Part shown: positions 48,046 to 59,900 of the stretch, piece after piece
Numbering within the stretch: the stretch's first letter is position 1
Layout: each line of letters starts with the position of its first letter
NCBI GenBank assembly: GCA_037833965.1
Contig: AP031356.1
Coordinates: 1,386,501 to 1,450,500 of the forward strand
Direction: 5' to 3'
Source: Marchantia polymorpha subsp. ruderalis
Taxonomy: Eukaryota; Streptophyta; Marchantiopsida; Marchantiales; Marchantiaceae
DNA length: 64,000 bases
Notes under the pieces: generated by a model
Database searches by the model: none
What the model saw: only the letters and a program-made list of their open reading frames with translations
Told to the model about the DNA's origin: nothing
Program-made: the position numbers and the translations under genes

Positions 48046-51000
48046 AACTAAGCATCCTGTCCCGGCATACTTACAATCAACACACGCGTCTGAGACGAAA
48101 CATGCGAGACAACAGGTTGAAGTGCTGATATGGTTCTATGACGCAGGAAGACATTCCTCGCTTACGTTTCTACACGCAGTGATGTGTTTCCCCTGACTTG
48201 TTTGGGTGCAATAGAGGAGCTCATGGCCCTTGCTTTTGCCAAGTTGTCTTCTTTCATAAGAGAGTCCCGTTTCGAGGTACTAAAGAATTCTAATTGCCGC
48301 ATAGCCTTACGTCTAGTATGTAGGCAGGTGTTATTACCATGGTGGGTTTACTATTCTATTGATTAATCTGCCAATCGAGTCACAAAAGAGACCTTCTTAG
48401 AAGGCTTCTGTTCCGGCATCTAGAATTAGGTGGGTGCCTGCATGATCATATGTAACAACTAGAGCCACTTACATGTCGTATGCAACTAGTGCAGTTTAGT
48501 TCAATCTCGAATTGTTGTTAGAGACGCGTTCTACTGTTATAGGACAAAGTGGTTGAAATGCCATTCCTTAGAGTAGATTTTAGCATCAGTATTCTGTATT
48601 ATAAAAATGTAAATAATGAAAATCTCATCGTGATCCATCTTGACATCGATCATGAACATAAATAAAAGAGAAATTTGCTTTATATAAGGAGGTTTTGAAA
48701 GCACGTGACCCGATTGCAAAAGCTCATCTTATTGTTTGTATGCAAACATTCTCTAACAAACGAAGGTGTATCTCAGATAGGTCATCCATTCGAGTGGTGA
48801 TCTCTTATGTGTGGGTAACGAGTTATATTACTAAAATTATCAAATCAATGCAGAGAGTTTCACGGCATGTATGAAATCTCACTTGCATCGGGTAGAGAGG
48901 TAGTGTATCAACTTGCAAGCAAATTGGGTAACAATTTGGTAGGTAATAAGTATGTCATTCATGAAGAGTACATTCTGCAAAATACTTTAAATGTTCATGA
49001 GTGTTGAAAGGGAGTGATGAGTGAAGAGAATTTCTTATGTGCAACTATGAAAAAACAATTATTTGTTGTATATAATACATATTATATATAGTAAATATAT
49101 ATAATGAGCTGTCAAAAAGTAAATAAAGATATAGATGAGTTAAAACTAACTCGAAGTTCACAAATCATATGCATATCTTTGACAAACATGATACGAAAAA
49201 TATAGTTGATGCTCTATGACAATACATTCTAATGCTATACAGAATGATTTATATTTTAGTGCCAAGATGATGAAAAGAATAAATGTAGGAAGTGTAAGAA
49301 ATGAAAGAAGTTCAAATGAAGAAGAGTCAAATATAGGTATGTGACATAGATAAATAACAAAATTCTTGAAGCGCAAAGCGCCATCTTTTCCGAAGGATTA
49401 AAGTGTTGAAGTGCCAAACAGTTAAACTACTGAAGCGCCGAACTTGAAAAGCCAAATGTGGAAATGGAAAAGAGCCGAAGTAGAAAAAGCGACGAGTCAT
49501 CAAAGTCAAAGTGCGTAAACAGAATTACAGAAATGCAAAGCCGAAGACAAAGTTTGTAACCTAAACAAAAAAGTGCCGAAATGCCAAAGGCGAAGTGCAA
49601 ATTCCAAAATACAAGCTTGCTACAAACGCCAACATATGAAAGGATCAAATAAATGCTCACGGACGGTTGAAAATCCGCGAGATTTTGAATGTGGAAAGGA
49701 TAAGGATCTCCTCGTCAATACCCACTATTCTGAGGGTAACGCGAGTGAGAGTATGTTACGAGAACCTGAGATTACACTTTGTCGAATGCTGAGACTGAAT
49801 GGAAAATAAGCTTAACTTCTCAATACGGGTTCAATTAGTGACTAGTGGAATGGCTATATAGAGAGCTATTCCTCACTGTATTTGTATCAATTTGTAGATT
49901 TCAAAATGACTTTCTCGAATACCGCAACTGCAAAAACAAGAAAAATGTCATAACACAAGCGATATTTTGCCCAAAAGTGCAAATGTAGTGCTTGTAATTT
50001 TTACATTACACATATTTTTGTTACATAAGGTCATTCTAATGTATTTTCTTTTTCCAAATTATGTATAATGATTTGTTGCTGCATCATCTCTGTCATTCTT
50101 TTATAATTATATAGAATTCACAAAATTCACTTCATTTGAATGTAGGTTTTAAGTTAAATAAGAGGCTTTATAGCACAAATTTATTCATGTAATAAATTAA
50201 AATATAGTTAACTTACCCAATTACATTTTTTTTTCCAAAATTCCATTATGATGGCAGGGATTTGACGCAATGTTTGCTATAATGTTCTTCTTATATAAGT
50301 TTTTTTCCTTCCATATTGTCCTTAATGTATATACAGTGTTTGGATTTGACTCTTGCGTATTATTGTAGATTTACTCCGAAACTTTCAGTACGAAAAAGTA
50401 TCTACTTTCTTGATTAATTTTAAGTTAGCTAATAATATTTTTTATTTGTATATAGAAATATCCATGATTCTAATTTATGACATATAATATATCACATTAA
50501 AAACGTATATGTTACGATAGATTAATCCTCACCAAAATAGATTTAAACTCACCCCATATGTATCTGGTTTGTTAGGTGGTTATGTCTTCGGCGAGGTTTA
50601 CCCGACGATGTGCATGTGCCAGGAAGTGCATGTGACGAGCTTTCTTCGAATCGTGTACTGCCTCGTACGACATCTGGATTTGCTCGGCACCTTCCTATGT
50701 GGCGATCGATGCTCAGCCTCTCACTGAAACGGGGCAGCTGTACTGTCCGGAGCTACTTTGGCTGCCAAGTCGGACTCACCGGCCGAGAAAGTTGCGGGGT
50801 CTGTGATGGAAATGTGAGTGTGCTCGGGATGCTATGTCTATGGTCAGCAACTTGAGGTACTAATAGGTGTTGGAACTGGCTGTGTTGCTTCGTCGTCATC
50901 GATTGTTCTCGATATGCGGCGGCATTGATAGTGATTAGAGGGAGGAGGAGGTTTTTTTTATTACTGGAGCATTTTCAGCAGTAAAAGCTGGAATTTGAGC

Positions 51001-51152
51001 TAGAGGACAACGATCCGCCGAAGAGATTGCTGAAGATTCTTGGTACTTTTTTGGTGAATTCTCCCTACTACGCAGCAAAGAATCAAATACTCAGTATGAC
51101 AGTGCGGGTCGTCAACGAACTGGGATCGTGAGAAGTTGCTAGAGTAGTAAAC
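48046..51152. other. Intergenic region, with a candidate orphan exon near 48147-48276
   Basis: At 48147-48276 a CAG acceptor and GAG|GTAC donor bracket 130 bp of open frame encoding a protein-like segment (VFPLTCLGAIEEL, then ALAFAKLSSFIRE). It could be an alternative 3' exon of the caspase-fusion gene, or a remnant. From 48300 to 50560 the DNA is AT-rich. Within it, 49370-49620 is a degenerate purine-rich tract of GCCGAA/GCCAAA-like words. At 50610-50814 an open stretch ends at a GTGAGTG donor-like site; it may be a 5' exon of the F-box gene, but carries no motif. Confidence 0.35.
49370..49625. repeat. Degenerate purine-rich tract of GCCGAA/GCCAAA words
   Basis: Words such as AAGTGCCGAA, ATGCCAAAG, GCGAAGTGC and AAAGCCGAAG recur about every 10-25 bases. 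The plus strand is strongly purine-biased, and the spacing is irregular. It looks like an old, diverged simple repeat. No coding interpretation is convincing. Confidence 0.5.
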
Positions 51153-52528
51153 ATGGGGAGAGTAGAGAAAGCTTTAACTGAGAAGCTGTCAGGTCTGTCA
51201 GTAGGGACAGATTTCATTCCTGACACAGATGTGGTAAAAGATTCTGGATCAAAACAAAGGATAGGCGTCATGCATCTTGAGGCAGACTTCGGTGGAGAGC
51301 AAGAATGTGGCATTGATTCCAGGGGAGCGATGTCGGGGGTAGAAAGTTCTTGCGAGGAAGTGGAGCAAGAGTTAACAGAAAATTCATATCAACCATCTTG
51401 CTCCAACTCGATGTTGCAGGAAAGGCAGGAAGAGGAAGCTGCTCTCTGTACTGAACATTCTGATGGCCCTCCCGACGGGTTTCTCTCCATCTTACCGTAC
51501 GCAGATTTGAAATCTCTTCTCACGCTCGAGAGGGTAAGCAAGCAAATGCGCAGCGCAGTGAATGATGTTTTGGTGTGCAGGAAGTTAGAGGTTGAACGCC
51601 CTCTTAACAGGGCCCTTACAGATGACATTCTTATGACCCTTGTCAAGAGGGCAGGTGGATTACTGAAGAGTATGAGACTCGTCACATGTTTAAGGATCAC
51701 TGATGAAGGATTAGCCAATGCGCTATCACTCTGTCCCCAGCTTGAGAAGGTTAGCAACATCTCCTGCCGAAACTTCATTTTCTTCTATCTGCAGTTTCTA
51801 CCATCAACTTTGTTAATTACATGGTTTCCATAGCAGCTTACTCCTTCTCCAATTTCTTGCAGGTGGAGGTCCCCGGGTGTACAGGGCTCAATATTGATGC
51901 CCTCGTGCATATGGTGGAGCAGCAATGTGCAATGAGTCGTTCGAAAGGGATGTGCGGTATCAAACAGTTGCGAATCCGTGGAATTCGTGAAATCCATGAG
52001 CAGAGTCTGTTTGCTCTGAGAGATATGATTTTGAGCAGAAACGGACACCAGTTACCGATCACTTGGCCTATTTACCTGTCCTCAAGTACTATTGATGACG
52101 ATCGAGCTATCGATGTTGAGATGTGTCCCAGATGCGACTTTGAATATGCGACGGTTGTGTTCGACTGTACGAGGAAAAGTTGTCAGAATGCAGCAAGGGT
52201 TGACCCCAGCAAAGCTTGCCGGGGTTGTTTCATGTGTTTGCCGAGATGTAGTGGGTGCGGTACTTGCTGTCTGGAAGCCGAGGAGTTTGAGAGGACCTGC
52301 TGCATATGGTATCTTTGTTTCAGCTGCTGGGCGCAGTCGCCCAAGTGCGCAGAATGTAACACCGCCATTTGCTGGAACCACAAGAGGGATTTCATGGAGG
52401 GGACCACTCATAGCGCCTTGTCGGGAGTATGTGAAAGGTGCGCAAATAGTTTGGAAACATCCTTCGATGACATCGGATCAAAAGATGCATCTTTTTATTC
52501 GGATTCGGATGATCGAGCTTACCTTTGA
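51153..52528 (+). CDS. SKIP14: SKIP14-like F-box protein, 420 aa, two exons
   Basis: Exon 1 is 51153-51749 and exon 2 is 51863-52528, with a 113-bp GT-AG intron in phase 0. The ATG at 51153 is the first Met after an in-frame TGA (51129). Residues 1-105 are acidic and probably disordered. The F-box follows (about 108-150: LSILPYADLKSLLTLERVSKQ), then leucine-rich helices (LTDDI, LRITDEGLANALSLCPQLEK, and after the intron PGCTGLNIDALV). A Cys-rich C-terminal domain has repeated CxxC pairs (CPRCDFEY, CRGCFMC, CSGCGTCC, CAECN) and ends near NHKRDF. This layout matches plant SKIP14, an F-box adaptor that binds ASK/SKP1 in SCF ubiquitin ligases. Length is close to the Arabidopsis protein. The target is unknown. 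Neighbours give no functional clue. Confidence 0.85.
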
Positions 52529-53229
52529 TCCTTACGATCGTTGATCATGTGGAAATTTCATGAAAGCTTGCAACTTCATCGTTCCCTTTACAACTCTTTC
52601 AAGTTCCTGACTGAGAGTAGGAGTGATCACATGATCATTACTACTCGCAAAAGTTCCTCTTCTATAGATCTATTATAGCTATCGGATGTACCACAATCCT
52701 CTGTTCCTTTGATACCCCACAACGTCGTTCAAAAATAAGGTAGTATCCAAGAACGAGTGTTCAGGTGAGTATGATTTCTATAATTTATAATTATGGGATG
52801 TCTACAGTTATTGTATATTTAAGGGTGGAATATTATTATCTGCTGCATGATAGAGCAAATAAGTATTGCTCCTTAAGTTCAAAAAGTTCAAGAATGTGAG
52901 AGGATAATTAAATTCACATAACGCGTCAAAACCCAATAAGCTCTACAAATTCAAGGAAAATCGCAAGATGTTAGTAAGATATATGCCAGATGTTTAATTT
53001 ATGGTTTTGAAGTACTTGGCATATAGGTTGATTCAACTTTGATTTCGGAGGAAATTGAATATGATGGGGCTAGAAAACTCTGCTTTATATTATGCTGAAA
53101 TAAAACAATGCGAAGAAAGACGGAATCTTTTATTCAAAACTCACTAGATTTAATCACAAGTTGTAAATAACGAACAAGTGATTGAGAGCTTGTGAGTCTA
53201 CAAGCCAAAGTAAAGTTTCATTGAAAGGA
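52529..53229. other. F-box gene 3' flank and AT-rich DNA
   Basis: The first 200 bp after the TGA probably form the 3' UTR. Beyond about 52780 the sequence becomes AT-rich, with no ORF of note. It runs into the copia relic, of which it may be an unrecognisable 5' part. Confidence 0.4.
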
Positions 53230-53700
53230 TCTACCAGGCGAGATTGGTGGCTTTTTACTCAACTGGAAAAGTGTGAAAAGAATAAAATCTCATTTGTGGT
53301 TGCTACATATATTGCAATTTGCTTAATGTGTGTAAATGTGACTTTGTTTGAGCTTACTTTAGATTAGATGCATGTTTCAATAACTCTTTTCTATGGAGAG
53401 TTGGATGAGAATATCTTCATAATTGTAAGTTAGAATAATAGGTTATAGTCTTTGTAAAGAAAAACCAAGATTTGTTGCATTGCAAGTTAAAAAAAATACT
53501 TTTATTGATTTAGGGTTAAAACAAGCACACATAGAATTAACCAAGAAATTTAAAAACTTATGAGATTGCAGTTATGTAGTTGATATCTATGTATAGTTGA
53601 AAACATATGAATATCTTAATTTCGTTAATTTAATAATCTACATGGAGTATATATTGATTGCAGATAGAACAAAAGGAGAAAATGATTGACAAATATTTGT
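53230..53700 (+). pseudogene. Copia reverse-transcriptase relic
   Basis: A heavily decayed but recognisable RT core. Fragments in order read SFVVATYIAICL (compare FSPVVK), VTLFELTLD then MHVSITLFYGELDENIF, which corresponds to the copia MDVxTAFLxGELDExIY block. Farther on come LKQAHIE and KKFKNL, then the YVVDIYV/YILIAD area in place of YVDDMLIA. Stops and frame shifts occur every few dozen codons. No LTRs could be identified for it. It is unrelated in state to the copia element at 32764-38727, being much older. Confidence 0.7.
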
Positions 53701-54602
53701 ATTCGTATTACTGCAATTTTCACATAGCGAAGTTGCAATAACATGCAACGACTAAACTTTGATGTAGTTGGTTATAAAAAAGGTTTCAATGTATTGGATT
53801 TGAGTATATCGTTTATGCCCTTAGGGTTTATACAAGTTTCCATATATTGAATTTTGAGTAAGAAACAGCTAGCTGTGGATTCTACATGAGTATAACTTTC
53901 ATTCAAATCTTTTGTTGAATGATTGCAAAGTAATTATCGCTAGATTTTTTTTACGATTATTATACATACTATATCAACAATATATGCGATGATTTTCTCA
54001 GTATTTATATCAGTTTTGTAGATTAAGAATTGATGTAATCTTGTATAATATGTCATGTTACAAAAGATACAAAAAAGATTTTATGAATAGTGCTAAGTAG
54101 ATTTCATCTTTTTGTATGTTTGTTGGAGGAATAAGAATAGAATAGAATTGAATACAGTTATTGGTTGCATATCTAGATCTCTAGTTTTACTATGATTACC
54201 TCGTCTAGCATGCAGATGCAAGTTGGAGTATACTCGCGCTTGAATGTTATGTGAAATCTATTTATGTGATATATTATACTTGGACAATGAGAGTAAAGAT
54301 AGTGTAATTGTAAACCCAAACATACATTAAGATGTATTGTTGTAATAGTATCTTAGATGTGTTTTCATGGGCATTTTTAAATGCAAGAAGAAAAATTGGG
54401 TTCAATCGAGAGTTCTACAATTTAGATGCGAAGATGACACCATTGGTTTAGTACCACTTTCATCTCATAGAGCGCTGCATGTAAACATGTTTTTAAGAAG
54501 TTGTTTCATTTCGAAATGAAACAAACATACAATTTATCCAAAATAAAATTCTAGATAATTGTTGGATAATCATGCATGAGTTGCAATACTTTGATACTAG
54601 AT
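53701..54602. other. AT-rich DNA, no gene
   Basis: No recognisable coding sequence. Its 5' portion may be further, unrecognisable remains of the copia relic. It forms the left flank of the large inverted repeat. Confidence 0.45.
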
Positions 54603-56325
54603 CTGTAAGACCGGATGTTGTATGTGTGAACTAGAACTAGAATTAGCCAATGAGTTAATCATGGTTATGATAGTCATGACTAAATCTAGCTAGTTATGAC
54701 TAAGTCTAGCTAGTTTAGCTAGAATGTCTATACTTGACGGAATAACTAAAGAAGTTCTAAAAGATTTGAGCGAGCACTTCTATTTTGTCTTGTACAAAAG
54801 TCTAGATTCCAAGATAAAAGACTTTTGGACTTCATGTTTAGTTTTGATTGGTTTGACTAAAGTAAGAAGTACTCCACTGGTTAGACTAAGTCTAATGTTG
54901 ACTTAGTGGAAAGTGGAAGTTCTAGAAGTTGGAAAGACACAAATGACATGTCGCCACCTCAATTTAGAGATTAGTAAACATCTAGAAGGTTTAGAAGGCC
55001 AATGACATGTTTTCACATATTGATAACTAGTCAACCTTACTATAGTTTATCTTTGTAAAAGTAAGTTAGATAGAAATTACCATTTGTTACTATTGTAAAT
55101 TCTCAAGTAGTATATATAGAGAGGTAGGGAATAATCTTTGAAGCAAGTTTGGAGAGTTCATATGTAAAGACTTGTTTCATATATGAAAGAGTGACGAATT
55201 TTTAGTACCTTGGAGTGTCGATGAGTGTATGAGTTGGAGTGATACCTTGAGAGATTGTGTGAGAGGCTATTTGAGTTGTGAGTATAATGCGGAATCCTAG
55301 TCTTCTAGAATCATGATGAACTACCGAAAAGCCATCTGAGGTAAACCTGAGTGAGAGTCAGCCCGGAGGTTGCAGATCTAGGATAGGAGATGGTGTTGTA
55401 ACATCATTAAATGCTAATACACCACAATCATGTACTTCGCCATTTTAAAACTTAGATCTGTTAAAATTTGAATTGTTGAGTGTAGTATATTATCAAAATT
55501 TGGTGCTCATTATGTAGCATTCTATCAAGTTAATAGAATTGTTTCATCTTGGTATTGCAACCTCCGAGCTGACTCTCACTCAGGTTTACCTCGGATGGCT
55601 TTTCGGTAGCTCATCATGGATCTAGAAGACTAGGATTCCGCATCATACTCTTAGCCCAAACACCCTCTCACACAATCTCTCAAGGTATCACTCCAACTCA
55701 CACACCCATCGTCACCAAGATACTGAAAATTCGTCACTCTTTCATATATGAAACAAGTCTCTACATATGAACTCTTCAAACTTGCTTCAGAGGCTCTTCC
55801 CTACTTCTCTATATATACTACTTGAAAATTTACCATAGTAACAAATGTTAATTCTTATTTAATTTACTTTCACAAAGATAAACCATAGTAAGGTTGAGTA
55901 GTTATCAATATGTGGCAACATGCCATTGGACTTCTAAACCGTCTAAATGTTTACTAATCCCTAAATTGAGGTGGCGACATGTCCTTTGTGCCTTTCCAAC
56001 TTCTAGAACTTCCACTTTCCACTAAGTCAACATTAGACTTAGTCTAACCAATGGAGTACTCCTTACTTTAGTCAAACCAATCAAAACTAAACATGAAGTC
56101 CAAAAGTCTTTTCTCTTGGAATTTAGACTTTTGTACAAGACAAAATAGAAGTGCTCACTCAAATCTTCTAGAACTTCTCTAGTTATTCCGCCAAGTATAG
56201 ATTTTCTAGCTAAACTAGCTAGACTTAGTCATAACTAGCTAGATTTAGTCATGACTATCCTAACCATGATTAACTCCTTGGCTAATTCTAGTTCTAGTTC
56301 ACACATACAACATCACGTCTTACAG
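54603..56325. repeat. Giant inverted repeat, about 770-bp arms with 181-bp spacer
   Basis: The left arm (54603-55374) is the reverse complement of the right arm (55556-56325) along its whole length. Small differences and indels suggest around 90% identity by eye. The arms begin at CTGTAAGAC and run to TTGCA at the spacer. Each arm, read inward, starts near TGT, contains a TATATATAGAG-type TATA box (left arm about 55111-55122) and ends in CA, so it looks like an LTR. The simplest view is two LTR-like units in opposite orientation. A foldback element is the alternative. No coding capacity (longest frame 60 codons) and no clear flanking duplication. Transcription would give a long double-stranded RNA hairpin. 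Confidence 0.9.
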
Positions 56326-56553
56326 TACAGTACTTACTTAGATTGCAGGCTAGAACAAGCCTAGAACAACCCCGACCCTATGACTCTGGGTTGACGACAT
56401 AGAGTTACCGTCACGACGTTAATTCCTTTGTCACCGTCGTTGTCAAGAAATCATTCGTCGAGCGAGAACTTTTAGCTGTTCAAATTCGTCACATAGACAA
56501 CCAAGGTGAGACACGTGTCAAAGCGATGAAAAGCGACGCCAACCCGGCTTGAG
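56326..56553. other. Short interval between the inverted repeat and the putative gypsy LTR
   Basis: There is no ORF. The sequence is of intermediate GC content, unlike the AT-rich flank on the other side of the inverted repeat. It may belong to an unrecognised element. Confidence 0.35.
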
Positions 56554-56972
56554 TGTAACAATCTTTAGTTAGTTAGAACTAAAGTAGATGTTACTCCAAA
56601 TGTTAATATAGATACTTTAGAGTACACTAGTTGTAGATGCCACGTCAACGATCCGCACACTTGGTAGGTACAGAGTAGGTGTATTAGTTGACAGTATCAT
56701 GTCATCGATCCTTGTGCTTGTTAGGTAAGGATTGAGTGTTAGTTAGTGTATTAGTTGGGAGCGTCACGTCAATGATCCGTGTGCTTGTTAGGGTTATCCG
56801 CCACGTCATTAATCCACTAAAAATGATATGTATGGTGGGGATAACATCTTATCTCATTGTAGTTGTTGGTGAGAGCTATATAAGAGAGAGTAGAACCATT
56901 GTTGCTATCTCTCATCTTTAGCGTTTACGTTTTTGTCTTTGAGCGAATTTTTTTCTAAACCCTAATGTTACA
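56554..56972 (+). repeat. Putative 5' LTR of the gypsy element, with internal subrepeats
   Basis: A 419-bp segment starts TGTAACA and ends TGTTACA, exact inverse complements as LTR ends usually are. A TATA box (GCTATATAAGAG, about 56873-56884) lies where a promoter is expected. Four copies of a CACGTCA-NNGATCC-type subrepeat begin at 56641, 56698, 56765 and 56802. No second copy was found downstream, so LTR status is inferred from structure and position only. No clear primer-binding site follows. Confidence 0.5.
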
Positions 56973-59900
56973 ATCGTAGTAACGCGACCTTGCTCTTTCC
57001 TTGAGTGTGGATTATCCATCATGAAATAGCAAGTGAGTGATGATGGAGTGCAATTTTGAGAGTGTATAGAGGCTGGTAGAGGTCATTGATTTGAATGTAG
57101 AGAGAATTGAAAGGGGAAAAATTGTGGTTTTTGCAGATATGGACGGATTTGACAAGAATCGAGTACCGCATTGGCCAATTCATAACCTATACGATATTCA
57201 TCTTCGTTGCATGGAGATACATCATTTTTGGATGTACCTTGTGAATTGTTGGGTGCAGATTTTATGACTACAGTGATGGAGTCGAGAGTGCCACTAATTC
57301 TTCCAATAGTTACTTATGGAGAGACTTGAGATTATACCATATATATTCTAAACTAAATGTTTCATGGATTTGAATCACAAATTACCCGTCCCGATTTGGT
57401 TCAACATGTATGTAGAGATTAGAATAGTATATCGACAGAAGATATTGTGGAGATTTTTTCTTGTGAAAAATTATGGGAAAGATTACTATAGAGGTGTGAT
57501 GGAATCACCTATACCTTTTGTGGTTCCTTTTTTGAGAGGTCAGATAGTGATTATACTCAATTTGTATCATAGTGAGTGTGAGATTGCATGGAGAGATCAA
57601 TTGATATGAGTGAGATTCTCAACGCAATCATGGCGGAGATGAAGGAGTTGAGAAAAGCGATAGTAGATGGACATACTAAGCATCAAGCTATGGAAGATAA
57701 TATCTTCGCATTAGAGAGTGAGAAAGTAGAGAGAGAAAGAGTTGGAGAGATGGAAGTTAAACCTCAAGTTCAAGCTTCCCAAGTTCACCAAGAACCAACT
57801 CCTATTGATGCAGCAGAGGCAAATAGGAGATGTTTTCAAGAGATTGAAGATCAAGCAAATCTTTCGCTTTGAATGGTGAAATCCTGTAAGGAGTAAGCTT
57901 ACAAAGGGATTAGAGCAATGGGAATGTTAGGGAATGGATAATGAGGAAGAATATTCATTTATCTCATTTTCATGTTTCTGATTACATTGCAGGAATGTTC
58001 ATGAGATCTTATTTTACGGATAAGGCTCTCACATGGTACACAACATGGGATAGAATACTTTCAGAACGAAGTGCTATCATTTCGTGGAGTAGAATGCAGG
58101 AAGAACTTTTGCAAAATTTTTAAGCGGTGGACTCTCTTCAAACTGCAAGAATGAAGTTGTGAGATCTGAAGCATAAATGATGTATTCATGGGTACATTGA
58201 AGAATTTTGTGATCTTCAAGTATCTGTCATGGATATGAGTGGAGCAGAAGCTTTGGACGTGTTCAAACGAGGCTTGAAGGATCGAGGAGGAGGTGATGAT
58301 AAGCAATCCATCTACTGTGAATAAAACAATCGCAATTGTTCAACAAATTTTGGTTGCTTTTGGTGTCACACACGGTGAATCAGTAAACAATTTTTGAAAT
58401 CCATCCGGCCCAACATAAATGGAGTTGGGAAACCTTCATCGTAGAGAAGATTCTACACCAACAAGAGGACCACCATCAAGATTTGGAGGTGAGATTCAGC
58501 AACTAGGACCTTCAAAGTTGCAAGAAGGTTATGCAAATAACGGAATGGGTCGAGGAGGAGCTGGAGTTCGTGACAATCGTCAATGTTATGCATGTGGACA
58601 AATGAATCACATTGCCAAGTTTTGTTGAATTCGGCCGACACCACAAGGAATCTAGCCCATATAGTGACAACCGTTCAACAACATGGATGGTATAAAGTAT
58701 GAAGAGCCGGAGGAATAAGTTTTTGTAAACGAAGATCACCAATAAACTTGCCTCGCGGCCTTATTGGTTCTACAAAGCGAAGAAAAGGCAAGGTTGGAAG
58801 AAGGCAATGGTTGGGAGCTCATGGAAGGAGTAAGAAGCAAGCTCAAGTCATTGTCACTTATGGTTTGATGGAAGAACACAATGTGAGAGTTTTAATTGAT
58901 CTTGGAGCAACTGAAAATTTTCTATCAAGGAGTGTTGCTATTAAGTTAGGTTTGATGTTGATGAAAGACGTGAGTGAGGAAGTTGAATTGCCAAACAAAC
59001 AAACTGAAGCGATAGGAACATTACCACGGAGTGTAGAATTATCCATAGGGAAATACAATGAAAGTATTGAATGAAGAGCAATTCGTTTAGCTTGATATGA
59101 TGTCATACTTGGAATGTCATGGATGGAGCAATGAAATTCGGAGGTAGATTGGAGAAGAAAAGTGATTACAAGTAGTGGTAGGAAGATCTATGGAGATAGA
59201 ATAAGATCTCAGAATAGGAATTTACCACTCTTTGTGATGTGTACAACATCCAATTCTAGAGCTGATGTATGTTTCCTTGGACTTATAAGAGATTTTGGGT
59301 CCACGGACAAACTTTACATCCCGGAGTTTTTGAATGACATTTTTATGGAGTATGTTTTTCCAGATGATCTATCAGCAGTATTACCACCAAAGAGACAAGT
59401 TGATCACAAGATTGAGGTGATACCTAGAAGTATACCAACTTGCAAAGCTCCATATCGTTTGGCTCCAAACAAATTGAAAGAATGCAAAGCTCAAGTGGAG
59501 GAGATGTTGAGCAAGGGATTTATTCAACCAATTGTTTTACCTTATGAAGTTGTAGTGCTCTTTGTGAAGAAGAATGATGGATTCATGAGACTATGCATTG
59601 AATATCGAGGGTTGAATCAGATAACGGTCAAAAACAAATAACCATTACCTCGTATGGATGATTTGTTTGATCAACTTCAAGAAGCGAAATACTTCACCCA
59701 GTTAGATTTGAGAAGTGGCTACAATCAAATTCAAATTGCAAATGAAGATGTCCACAAGACAGCTTTTCGTACTATGTATGGCCACTTTGAGTATCTAGTG
59801 TTGACTTTTGGTCTCACTAATGCACCAACTACATTCATGAGATTGATGAACAATATATTTCGCCCTTATCTAGATTAATTAGTCATTGTTTTTCTAGATG

